This document shows positions 1-6,316 of a stretch of 6,801 nt of DNA, one piece after another. Below the pieces are notes generated by a model. That model worked only from the letters and a program-made list of their open reading frames with translations. It was not told the DNA's origin and made no database searches. Origin of the DNA: an uncultured Collinsella sp. (GTDB taxonomy: Bacteria > Actinomycetota > Coriobacteriia > Coriobacteriales > Coriobacteriaceae); contig URVK01000084.1 of assembly GCA_900551305.1 (NCBI GenBank), positions 1-6,801 on the forward strand, given 5' to 3'. The translations under genes were made by a program, and so were the position numbers. Within the stretch, counting starts at the first letter, position 1. Each line of letters begins with the position of its first letter.

Positions 1-2
1 GA

Positions 3-1151
3 TGCTCCCAGGGGGACCCGGGGGGTCCTCTTGTGGTGTTCCCCGCCGGTACGTATCGTGTCGGATCGATTCGCATGTACGGCGATACCGAGCTGTATCT
101 TGAGGCCGGGGCGACCATCCAGGGCTCTGACGAGATTGCCGACTATACCGATTGGGATATCCCAACTACGCTGCGTTATGCGACTGACCCCGAGATCGTG
201 CGCATTCAGCGTCTTCCCCCGCACTATACGCGTGCGTTGCTGACGGTGGCCGATGCCCAAAACGTTACGATCGTGGGCGAGCCCGGCAGCTTCTTTGACG
301 GCGTCGATTGCACCGACCCGGCAGGGGAGGAGGGCTTTCGCGGCGCCATGGGTATCCGCATCTGCCGGTGCCGCAATGTGACGCTTAAGGGCTACACCTT
401 TGTGCGCAGTGCAAATTGGAGCCATCAGATCGACTCGTGCGACAACGTGTTTATTGAGCGCGTGAGCATTCTGGGCGGTCACGATGGGCTGAACATCCAC
501 CACTGCAACAACGTCACGATCCGTTCGTGCACGCTCAAGACGGGAGACGATTGTGTCGCCGGTTTCGACGCACGCAATGTCGTCGTCGAGGACTGCCTGC
601 TCAATACCGCATGCAATGCCATTCGCCTGGGTTGCATAAACCTGCTGGTCGATTCTTGCCGCTTTGTCGGTCCGGGCGAGTATGAGCATATCCTCGAAGG
701 TACTCACCATATGCATGCGGCGGTCAAATACTATTCGCCCGCCGGTGATGTGTATCGTGGCGATTCGTGTAGTTGGCGCTTGCACAACTGTTCGTTTGTC
801 AATCCGGGGCGTTTGATCAACTACGACTTTGGATCCGAGAAGGGCTATCAAACCGAGCGTCCGCTGGTAGATATGCACTTTGAGGGCTGCAAAGCGCAGG
901 GCGTGACCATGAGCTCGTTCTTTAACGGAAACGAAGCGGTGCCCGGTCTGCTCGAGTTTAACGATTGCCAGATTTCGTACGAGCCCGATGCGATGAACGC
1001 CGGGAAGCCGTTTGTCCAAATGAGCGACAACAGCTCTCTTTTGGAAAAAGACGTCATATATGAGTGCGCTACCGACGAGCCGTTCCGCGGCGTTCGATGC
1101 GCGGAGCAATCCGAGGTCGTTGCCGAGGTGCTGTACAAAAAGCAGAAGTAA
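3..1151 (+). CDS. Glycoside hydrolase family 28-like right-handed beta-helix protein (5' partial)
   Basis: Probably a polygalacturonase-like enzyme acting on pectic or other uronic-acid glycans. The frame is open to the left window edge. The ten codons before the first possible GTG (33) encode CSQGDPGGPL, which continues into VVFPAGTY, the usual GH28 N-terminal strand, so the true start is upstream and GTG 33 is not the start. Residues are numbered from base 3. A parallel beta-helix is indicated by N-V/L repeats every 21-23 residues (N125, N148, N170, N192, N213). Of the GH28 catalytic motifs, HDG (D161, for NTD) and GDD (181-183) are present. The GHG motif appears replaced by CNAIRLG (204-210), with Asn205 where the His belongs, and no clear R-x-K follows, although K242 may be its lysine. 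The protein is cysteine-rich. Secretion cannot be judged because the N-terminus is missing. The fold is confident; the activity is not. A rhamnogalacturonase-like or other uronidase is possible. Confidence 0.85.
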   Translation, partial: CSQGDPGGPLVVFPAGTYRVGSIRMYGDTELYLEAGATIQGSDEIADYTDWDIPTTLRYATDPEIVRIQRLPPHYTRALLTVADAQNVTIVGEPGSFFDGVDCTDPAGEEGFRGAMGIRICRCRNVTLKGYTFVRSANWSHQIDSCDNVFIERVSILGGHDGLNIHHCNNVTIRSCTLKTGDDCVAGFDARNVVVEDCLLNTACNAIRLGCINLLVDSCRFVGPGEYEHILEGTHHMHAAVKYYSPAGDVYRGDSCSWRLHNCSFVNPGRLINYDFGSEKGYQTERPLVDMHFEGCKAQGVTMSSFFNGNEAVPGLLEFNDCQISYEPDAMNAGKPFVQMSDNSSLLEKDVIYECATDEPFRGVRCAEQSEVVAEVLYKKQK

Positions 1152-1227
1152 CCTTTGATGGATCATTGTGATTCGGCACTGTGCTCGCGGTAATTGCGAA
1201 TGGATCCCTTGAATGTGATCTGATGAT

Positions 1228-1233
1228 AGGGGG
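1228..1233 (+). promoter_or_regulatory. Shine-Dalgarno site selecting ATG 1241
   Basis: AGGGGG lies 7 bases before ATG 1241. Neither the longer in-frame GTG at 1181 nor the ATG at 1223 has a comparable purine-rich site, so this site decides the start of the nucleoside hydrolase-like gene. Confidence 0.55.
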
Positions 1234-1240
1234 CGCCAAA

Positions 1241-2149
1241 ATGGCGGGTGAAAAACGCATCCGGGTTATTGTTCTGAGCGATGCAAAAAACGAGGCAGAT
1301 GATGCGTTCGCCATCGTCCACGCGCTGCTAACCCCATCTTTCGATGTGTGCGGCATCATTGCCGGGCATTTTGGAGTGCCAGGTAGCGTCGAAGCTTCCA
1401 TGGGGGAAATCGAGACGTTGCGCCAGCTGCTCGGCCTAGGTGACGACATTGTTTTGGCGGTGGGTGCCCCGGGGCCGCTGGAATCATTTGAAAAGTGTGC
1501 GGTGCCGTCCGATTCCAGAGTCTACCCCGAGTTGGCGATCGATCTTATCGCTTGCGAGGCGATGTCGAACGACAGCCGTCCGTTGTATTTGTTGTGCATG
1601 GGCGCGTTGACCGATGTCGCACTTTTGCTGCGCGCCCATCCGGAGGTCAAGAATCGGTTGACCGTCGTCTGGACTGGCGGCGGTCGGTACCCCCGTGGCG
1701 GTCACGAGGCAAATTTGGCACGTGATGTTCAGGCCGCAATTGAGGTCTTTGATTCCGGCGTTCCTATATGGCAGCTTCCGTCGGGCGCTTACAAGCGGCT
1801 TGCCGTTCCTCTCAGTGAGCTGAGGCTTCGCGTTGTGGACGAGGGCGATCTTGGTGCCCATCTTATGGATCAGCTCGAACAGTTTATCGAGGCAAACGTC
1901 GACAAAAAGGATTGGGTGAATCCCGAAAGTTGGGTATTGGGAGACCAGGCGGTCGTCGGCGTCTTGCTGGCCGAACAAAAAGATTGCTACGACCTGGTTC
2001 CCGCGCCGGGTATCGATGCCGATACACTCTGCTACACGATGCCGCCCGATTCCAAACATATGATCAGGGTCTATCGATCGTTAAATGAACGTCTTGTTCT
2101 TGAGGATATGTATAGCAAACTGAGACTCTTCGCTCGTGCGCGTAGATAG
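1241..2149 (+). CDS. Inosine-uridine nucleoside hydrolase-family protein, atypical metal site
   Basis: A 302-residue cytoplasmic protein, the usual length for the nucleoside hydrolase (IUNH) superfamily, whose members use a Ca2+ bound by clustered aspartates to hydrolyse N-glycosidic bonds. The N-terminal strand IRVIVLSD is followed by AKNEADDA. Aligned to the classical DxDPGxDDA, Asp14, Asp20 and Asp21 are kept, but the central Asp (Asp10 of the Crithidia enzyme) is Lys16. The D-x-x-N-E-x-D-D form resembles the Sde182/DUF1593 nucleoside hydrolase-like group. Also visible are GALTDVALLLR (121-131), E156-x-N158 (for the EFN substrate-site motif), SGVPI (172-176) and Asp235 in LGDQAVVGVLL, where the usual preceding His is Gly234. 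ATG 1241 is chosen over GTG 1181 because of its Shine-Dalgarno site and because homology begins just after it. No signal peptide is seen. The gene starts 89 bases after the GH28-like gene and ends 43 bases before the DUF2264 gene, probably in one operon. A true purine/pyrimidine nucleosidase role is doubtful in this setting. Confidence 0.8.
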   Translation: MAGEKRIRVIVLSDAKNEADDAFAIVHALLTPSFDVCGIIAGHFGVPGSVEASMGEIETLRQLLGLGDDIVLAVGAPGPLESFEKCAVPSDSRVYPELAIDLIACEAMSNDSRPLYLLCMGALTDVALLLRAHPEVKNRLTVVWTGGGRYPRGGHEANLARDVQAAIEVFDSGVPIWQLPSGAYKRLAVPLSELRLRVVDEGDLGAHLMDQLEQFIEANVDKKDWVNPESWVLGDQAVVGVLLAEQKDCYDLVPAPGIDADTLCYTMPPDSKHMIRVYRSLNERLVLEDMYSKLRLFARARR

Positions 2150-2192
2150 GAGTCGCTCTTTACGGCCGAGCTTGCTCTAGGAGGATTGAAGG

Positions 2193-3887
2193 ATGGATAG
2201 AAAAGCGCTTTCGCAGATACTTTTTGACTATTTGAATCCGCTGCTGCCGAACTATGGCGACAGCGAGGCGTTGCTCTATCTTGCTGGTGGTGGAGCGCAG
2301 TACGAGGACGAGGTCATTCCCATGGAGGCATGGGCGCGGCCGTTGTGGGGCTTGGTCCCGTATTGGGCAGGCGGCTCCCAAAGTGCTGGCGGGACTTTCG
2401 AGCGCATTTATTGCGATGGGCTCATTGCGGGTACCGATCCTCAGTCGGGTGCCTATTGGGGCGATTGTCGCGACCACGACCAGAAGTTCGTTGAGATGGC
2501 TGCCATCGCATACGCGCTCTTGCTGGCCCCCAATGTGCTTTGGGAACCGTTGAGCGATGGGCAGCGTGAGCGCGCTGCGGCATGGCTCGGAAAAATCAAT
2601 GAGCACAGCTGCCCTGCCGGTAACTGGCTATGGTTTCAGGCGCTCGTTAATCTTGCTCTGCGCGAGCTCGGCATGCCTTATAGCCAACAAATTCTAGACG
2701 AGGACCTTCGGGCACTCGACGATTTTTATGACGGCGACGGCTGGTACAAGGATGGGCCGACGGGCTTGCCCGATTACTACAATGCCATGACGTTTCAGTT
2801 TTTCTCAATCCTGTACATCTGGAAGTTCGGAAGCCGCGATGCCGTGAGGGCTGCCGCTTACCTTAATAGGCTCAAGCTGTTTGCGGCCGATTACGTCAAG
2901 CTGTTCTCGGCGCGTGGCGAGGCGGTGCCGTATGGGCGCTCGATGGTCTATCGCTTTGCGCAGTCGGGCTTTTGGTCGATTGCCGCGGCAGCGGGCGTCT
3001 GTTTGGGGCATGATTTTGACATCGGAACGCTCAAGGGTCTCATTGTTAGAAATATAAAGGCCTGGGACCCAAGCAGCATCTGTGACAATGGCCACGTGCT
3101 TTCGCTAGGTTACAAGTATCCCAACCAGCACATGTGCGAAGGATATAACGCCGCCGGTTCGCCGTACTGGTGCCTGATGGCGTTTGCGTGCCTGGCGCTT
3201 CCCGAGGATGACCGGTTTTGGAGCGTATCCGAAACTGAACTCGCGCTTCCTACGCGGGCTGCCGACGATGCGCTGGGAAAGACGGCTCTGGTTGCGCGCG
3301 ATGATACAGGAGAGGTTGTGCTCTATCCGAGCGGTCGCGTCCCTGGACACCCATTTGCCCAGTCAGATAACAAGTACAGCAAGTTTGCCTATTCGACGCG
3401 GTTTGGCTTTAGCGTTGCGCGCTCGCAGCGTTCGCTCGGGGAAGCGGCGCCCGACAGCATGCTGGCATTTGTGGTTGGCGGGCGCGTATTTGTTCGTGAC
3501 GGTGTGGATAAAAGCGAGGTCGTAACACTCGATGACGGTCGTCGCGCCGTGCGGACAAGTTGGAGTCCGTGCCCCGATATCGATGTGGTGACCGAGGTGA
3601 TTCCTCTTGCGAACGGGCAACTTCGTAATCATGTTGTTAAAAGCGCTGTGGAGTGCGTCGCCTTTGACGCGGGCTTTGCGGTACCGGGTGATTACCATTG
3701 GGTGACGTTGGAGGATATCGATGTAGCCTGTCGTGTCGATGCCGTGGGCCAAACGGAAGGCGAGCGCGTCTTGCTTCGACCCGAGGCAAATACAAATATC
3801 GATTGTGGCAAGACGGTGATTCCGGCCGTGAAATACGTTATAGGCGCGGGCGTCAGCAAGCTCGCTACGTGCGTTGTCGTCGTTTAG
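2193..3887 (+). CDS. DUF2264 family protein, probable glycan-processing (alpha/alpha)-barrel enzyme
   Basis: A 564-residue protein whose first roughly 340 residues match the DUF2264 (PF10022) pattern nearly throughout: PMEAWARPLWGL (43-54), GTDPQSGAYWGD (80-91), DQKFVEMAAI (96-105), NWLWFQALVN (144-153), DGWYKDGP (182-189), PYGRSMVYRFA (246-256) and GYKYPN...GSPYW (306-326). Aromatic and acidic residues in these blocks fit an alpha-helical barrel with a sugar-binding cleft. Residues about 350-564 look like a beta-rich C-terminal domain. I recall that DUF2264-type proteins overlap CAZy family GH154 (exo-beta-glucuronidase), but I hold that assignment loosely. The start is well supported by AGGAGG at 2179-2184, eight bases before ATG. 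There is no signal peptide, so it should act in the cytoplasm, presumably on oligosaccharides prepared with the upstream GH28-like enzyme. Substrate unknown. Confidence 0.9.
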   Translation: MDRKALSQILFDYLNPLLPNYGDSEALLYLAGGGAQYEDEVIPMEAWARPLWGLVPYWAGGSQSAGGTFERIYCDGLIAGTDPQSGAYWGDCRDHDQKFVEMAAIAYALLLAPNVLWEPLSDGQRERAAAWLGKINEHSCPAGNWLWFQALVNLALRELGMPYSQQILDEDLRALDDFYDGDGWYKDGPTGLPDYYNAMTFQFFSILYIWKFGSRDAVRAAAYLNRLKLFAADYVKLFSARGEAVPYGRSMVYRFAQSGFWSIAAAAGVCLGHDFDIGTLKGLIVRNIKAWDPSSICDNGHVLSLGYKYPNQHMCEGYNAAGSPYWCLMAFACLALPEDDRFWSVSETELALPTRAADDALGKTALVARDDTGEVVLYPSGRVPGHPFAQSDNKYSKFAYSTRFGFSVARSQRSLGEAAPDSMLAFVVGGRVFVRDGVDKSEVVTLDDGRRAVRTSWSPCPDIDVVTEVIPLANGQLRNHVVKSAVECVAFDAGFAVPGDYHWVTLEDIDVACRVDAVGQTEGERVLLRPEANTNIDCGKTVIPAVKYVIGAGVSKLATCVVVV

Positions 3888-3920
3888 TTGGTTGACATGT
3901 CGCTCTTGCCGCGCGGATGT

Positions 3921-4613
3921 CTATTCGCTCTGTGTCTGCGTGCCCTCTGCGATCATGTTGCGGTTGTACACCAGATGCAGGTACATCGCGTCGTGGGCCG
4001 CGGTGGGGTTGCGCGCGGCGATGGCGTCGGCCACGCCACGGTGAGTGCGGATGGTCTCCTCAACCAGCTTTTTGCCGGTCACGTCAATAAACAGGGGAAC
4101 AGACGCCTTGAGCACGCCCATCAGGCGGGGGACAACGAGGTTGCCGCAGCTTTCGGCAATTGCGATATGAAACGCGGTGTCGGCGGCGGAATAGTCTTCG
4201 CCCAGCGCTGCCAAGCGCTCGGACTCGTCGCAAAGTTCTTTAATGCAGATGATTTGATCGTCGGTCGCGTGCTCTGCGGCCATGCTGGCCATCTGCGGCT
4301 CGATCATAAAGCGCACTTCGAGCAAGTCGCGTGCCAGGCGCCTCTTGTCATCGATAAAGGTAAAGCCCAGCGGATCGTCGGCAACGCCGGGGTTTGATGC
4401 CACATAGGTGCCCGAGCCCTGCTTAATGCGCACGATGTTGCGCGACTGCAGCAGCTTCATAGCCTCGCGTACGGTGCTCCTGCCAGCACCCAGGCGCTCG
4501 ACGAGCACAGCCTCCTTGGGTAGGCGGTCGCCTTGCTCAAGATGCTCATCCAGGATCAGTTGAATAATTTTCTCCGAAATCTGCTCGGGGAGTCCCGAAT
4601 CGGCTCGTGCCAC
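3921..4613 (-). CDS. GntR-family transcriptional regulator, FadR subfamily (FCD domain)
   Basis: A 230-residue regulator, typical FadR-subfamily length. The N-terminal winged helix-turn-helix includes LPKEAVLVERLGAGRSTVREAMK in pieces at about 31-53, with the wing GSGTYV at 66-71. The C-terminal all-helical FCD ligand domain spans about 93-222, with LLEVRFMIEP (97-106), D145 and H149 in DTAFHIAIAESCGN, H191 and H213. These four are the expected metal-site ligands that bind carboxylate effectors in this subfamily. The start is GTG 4613: an in-frame TGA lies two codons upstream and no other start exists before residue 52. The gene is divergent from the gntP-type permease, so it most likely controls that gene and the following dehydratase in response to a sugar acid, and perhaps itself. 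It converges on the DUF2264 gene with 33 bases between stops. The true effector is unknown. Confidence 0.93.
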   Translation of the reverse strand: MARADSGLPEQISEKIIQLILDEHLEQGDRLPKEAVLVERLGAGRSTVREAMKLLQSRNIVRIKQGSGTYVASNPGVADDPLGFTFIDDKRRLARDLLEVRFMIEPQMASMAAEHATDDQIICIKELCDESERLAALGEDYSAADTAFHIAIAESCGNLVVPRLMGVLKASVPLFIDVTGKKLVEETIRTHRGVADAIAARNPTAAHDAMYLHLVYNRNMIAEGTQTQSE

Positions 4614-4616
4614 GCT

Positions 4617-4623
4617 TCACCTC
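4617..4623 (-). promoter_or_regulatory. Ribosome binding site for the GTG start of the GntR regulator
   Basis: On the - strand, GAGGTGA lies a few bases before GTG 4613. It overlaps an in-frame TGA, so it supports the non-ATG start and rules out an N-terminal extension. Confidence 0.6.
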
Positions 4624-4642
4624 ATATCAAAAGAATTCATCG

Positions 4643-4657
4643 GAGCTATTCTAGCTC
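4643..4657. repeat. Short inverted repeat in the regulator leader
   Basis: GAGCTA-TTC-TAGCTC is a perfect 6-base inverted repeat with a 3-base centre, about 30 bases upstream of the regulator's GTG. On the - strand it contains TAGAAT, which could be a -10 box, although no good -35 lies at the right distance. It could be an autoregulatory operator. Arms this short can arise by chance. Confidence 0.35.
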
Positions 4658-4738
4658 ATTTAACAGAAGCCGCGGTGGTTCGCTCCGACAATGGAGAGCT
4701 GTAAGTAGCCGTTTACCGTCAAAAACAGATCGTTAAGG

Positions 4739-4757
4739 AAATACATCAGATGTATTT
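4739..4757. promoter_or_regulatory. Palindromic candidate operator upstream of the permease
   Basis: AAATACAT-CAG-ATGTATTT is a perfect inverted repeat with 8-base arms and a 3-base centre. It sits between the divergent regulator and permease genes. Size and symmetry fit binding by a dimeric GntR/FadR-type protein, and the sequence partly recurs at 4778-4796. Binding itself is inferred. Confidence 0.6.
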
Positions 4758-4796
4758 TGAAAAAGTTTCCCTTTTAAACATCAGACCTATTGAAAA
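4743..4796. repeat. Imperfect direct repeat pair, about 35-base period
   Basis: The unit at 4743-4763 (ACATCAGA, two bases, TATT, TT, GAAAA) recurs at 4778-4796 without the extra TT. ACATCAGA, TATT and GAAAA are shared in the same order, giving 17 identical bases in a 19-base second copy. Only the first copy keeps full palindromic symmetry, so the second looks like a weaker, asymmetric operator copy. Confidence 0.6.
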
Positions 4797-4807
4797 CACG
4801 CTATAGT
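4774..4807 (+). promoter_or_regulatory. Probable promoter of the permease-dehydratase operon
   Basis: TATAGT at 4802-4807 is a good -10 box, 39 bases before the permease ATG. The -35 position at 17-base spacing (4779-4784, CATCAG) is poor and falls inside the second operator-like repeat, suggesting that the regulator acts directly on polymerase binding. TTGAAA at 4790-4795 is too close to the -10 to be its partner. Confidence 0.45.
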
Positions 4808-4846
4808 CTAAGACGAACTCAAAAGGGCTGATGAATTGGAGGAAAG

Positions 4847-6208
4847 ATGTCAGACCCAACGTTTATGGCCGACCCCACCAGGCTGGTCATCGCCGCTATC
4901 GTGGGCATCGCGCTGCTGCTTGCGCTCATCATTAAGTTCAAGCTGCATCCTGTGCTTTCGATGATGGTCTCGGCGCTCGCGATCGGCATCGGCGCCGGTA
5001 TGCCGCTCGACCTGGTGGCGGACACTGTCACCAAGGGCGTGGGAACCACGCTGCAAAACATCGCCCTGCTCATTGGCCTCGGCTCGATGTTTGGCCAGAT
5101 TCTTGAGGAGAGCGGCGGTGCCAAGAAGATCGCCCAGACCTTCATCGATACCTTTGGGCAGGGTCATTCCAGCTGGGCGCTAGGCATTACCGGTCTGGTC
5201 ATCGGCACTACGGTGTTCTTTGAAGCCGGCGTGGTCGTTTTGATTCCGCTTGCGTTTAGCGTGGCATCGCAGACCAAGAAGTCGACGCTCTACTACGGCA
5301 TCGCGCTGCTCGCGGGACTTGCCGCTGGCTATGCGTTTGTGCCGCCATCGGCCGGGTCGGTTCTGGTCGCCGGCACGCTCGGTGTCGACCTGGGCACCAT
5401 GATCCTCGTCGGTATCCCTACCGCCTTCATCGCCATGGCGATCGCCGGCGTCATCTGGGGTCGCAACGTGGGCGGTCGCATCTTTACCGATGTTCCGGAG
5501 CACTTTACCTCTGCCGAGGGTGCGAGCGACGAAAAGGAGCTTCCCTCCTTTGGCATGGTGCTTGCCATCGTGCTCACGCCGCTTTGTCTGATTTTGCTGG
5601 GCACGTTGTCCTCTTATATCCCCATGCCCGCCGAGTTCGCCTCGATTCTCGCCTTCCTGGGCAAGCCGTTCGTCGCTTTGACGCTCGCCACGCTCGTCGC
5701 GATGTATCTGCTGGGCGCGCGCCGCGGCTACTCCGGCGCCGAGCTCAAGGCCTTGCTCGACCGCTCTCTTAAGCCCGTCGGCATGATCTTGCTGGTTATC
5801 GCTTGCGGCGGCGTCATTCGCTGGATGCTGCAGGACTGCGGCTTGGGCCATGTTATTGGCCCTATGCTCGAGGCTTCACCGCTGCCTTTGGTGGTTGTTG
5901 CCTTTTTGATTGCCGTCATGGTGCGTGCCTCTGTCGGCAGCTCCATCGTCGCTATGACCATGGCATCGGGCATTATGGCCGCCATGCCCGCGGTTGCCGG
6001 TGCTTCGGTGCTCATGCGTGCCGCTATCTGTCTTGCCATCTGCGGCGGTGCCACGGCCCTCTCGCACGTCAACGATGCCGGTTTTTGGATGTGCTCCTCA
6101 TTCCTGGAGATTGACGAGAAGACCACCCTCAAGTCCTGGACCGTTATGGAGACGCTCATCGGCCTTTCGGGTCTTGCCTGCGCCCTGGTGATTTCGTTCT
6201 TCGCCTAG
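4847..6208 (+). CDS. GntP-family sugar-acid:H+ symporter
   Basis: A 453-residue, strongly hydrophobic inner-membrane protein of the gluconate permease (GntP) family, whose members import gluconate, related aldonates or D-serine with protons. Family landmarks are GVGTTLQNIALLIGLGSMFG (64-83), VFFEAGVVVLIPLAF (123-137), FVPPSAGSVLVA (164-175), ELPSFGMVL (231-239), SHVNDAGFW (406-414) and LKSWTVMETL (428-437). These follow the order of E. coli GntT through its whole length, with about a dozen hydrophobic segments. The usual PPHPGP motif reads PPSAGS at 166-171, which may alter substrate choice. ATG 4847 follows GGAGG at 4838-4842 with a shortish spacer; the next ATG (4865) has no such site. It is divergent from the GntR regulator and 108 bases upstream of an IlvD/Edd dehydratase, so the substrate is probably an aldonic acid that is dehydrated next. 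Gluconate is possible but unproven. Confidence 0.93.
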   Translation: MSDPTFMADPTRLVIAAIVGIALLLALIIKFKLHPVLSMMVSALAIGIGAGMPLDLVADTVTKGVGTTLQNIALLIGLGSMFGQILEESGGAKKIAQTFIDTFGQGHSSWALGITGLVIGTTVFFEAGVVVLIPLAFSVASQTKKSTLYYGIALLAGLAAGYAFVPPSAGSVLVAGTLGVDLGTMILVGIPTAFIAMAIAGVIWGRNVGGRIFTDVPEHFTSAEGASDEKELPSFGMVLAIVLTPLCLILLGTLSSYIPMPAEFASILAFLGKPFVALTLATLVAMYLLGARRGYSGAELKALLDRSLKPVGMILLVIACGGVIRWMLQDCGLGHVIGPMLEASPLPLVVVAFLIAVMVRASVGSSIVAMTMASGIMAAMPAVAGASVLMRAAICLAICGGATALSHVNDAGFWMCSSFLEIDEKTTLKSWTVMETLIGLSGLACALVISFFA

Positions 6209-6230
6209 TTCGCGTAGCTAAGCATCTTTC

Positions 6231-6249
6231 GCCGAGTGCATCGCTCGGT
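6231..6249 (+). other. Small hairpin after the permease stop
   Basis: GCCGAGTG and CGCTCGGT can pair as an 8-pair stem, including two G-U pairs, around a 3-base CAT loop, 22 bases after the permease stop. A T-rich stretch follows only loosely (ATTTT at 6254-6258), so it is a weak terminator at best. It could instead attenuate read-through or stabilise the 3' end of the permease message. Confidence 0.4.
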
Positions 6250-6272
6250 ACCCATTTTCACCTGATTCATTA

Positions 6273-6292
6273 ACCAACGATTGGTACAACCG
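6273..6292. promoter_or_regulatory. FadR-like half-site cluster before the dehydratase gene
   Basis: ACCAA-CGA-TTGGT (6273-6285) is a perfect 5-base inverted repeat. Its right half is reused in TGGT-ACA-ACCG (6282-6292), one base off the TGGT-N3-ACCA pattern bound by E. coli FadR; UxuR and LldR sites have similar half-sites. It may be a second operator giving the dehydratase separate control. No clear promoter boxes accompany it. Confidence 0.4.
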
Positions 6293-6316
6293 TTCAAACC
6301 AAAAGAGGAGAGCATC

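Noticed and set aside
33..1151. GTG 33 as the start of the GH28-like gene
   Set aside because: The frame is open to the window edge and the ten upstream codons encode conserved family sequence, so the gene begins outside the window.
1161..1230. Possible CRP-like TGTGA sites before the nucleoside hydrolase-like gene
   Set aside because: TGTGA occurs at 1167 and 1214, but neither has a TCACA half at the right spacing, so there is no palindrome.
1181..1240. A 20-residue N-terminal extension of the nucleoside hydrolase-like protein from GTG 1181
   Set aside because: There is no Shine-Dalgarno site at 1181, family similarity begins just after ATG 1241, and that ATG has AGGGGG at good spacing.
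1484..2059. A 191-codon - strand open frame inside the nucleoside hydrolase-like gene
   Set aside because: It is the complement of a gene with family motifs across its length and shows no family resemblance itself.
3888..4397. A 169-codon open frame on the + strand opposite the regulator
   Set aside because: It is antisense to a clear GntR/FadR gene with all family motifs, has no ribosome binding site, and its translation resembles nothing I recognise.
4717..4722. TTGACG on the - strand as a -35 box for the regulator
   Set aside because: No acceptable -10 box lies 16-18 bases downstream on that strand.
5180..5851. A 223-codon - strand open frame inside the permease
   Set aside because: The translation is a low-complexity run rich in charged residues and Gln, typical of an antisense shadow of a GC-rich membrane protein gene.
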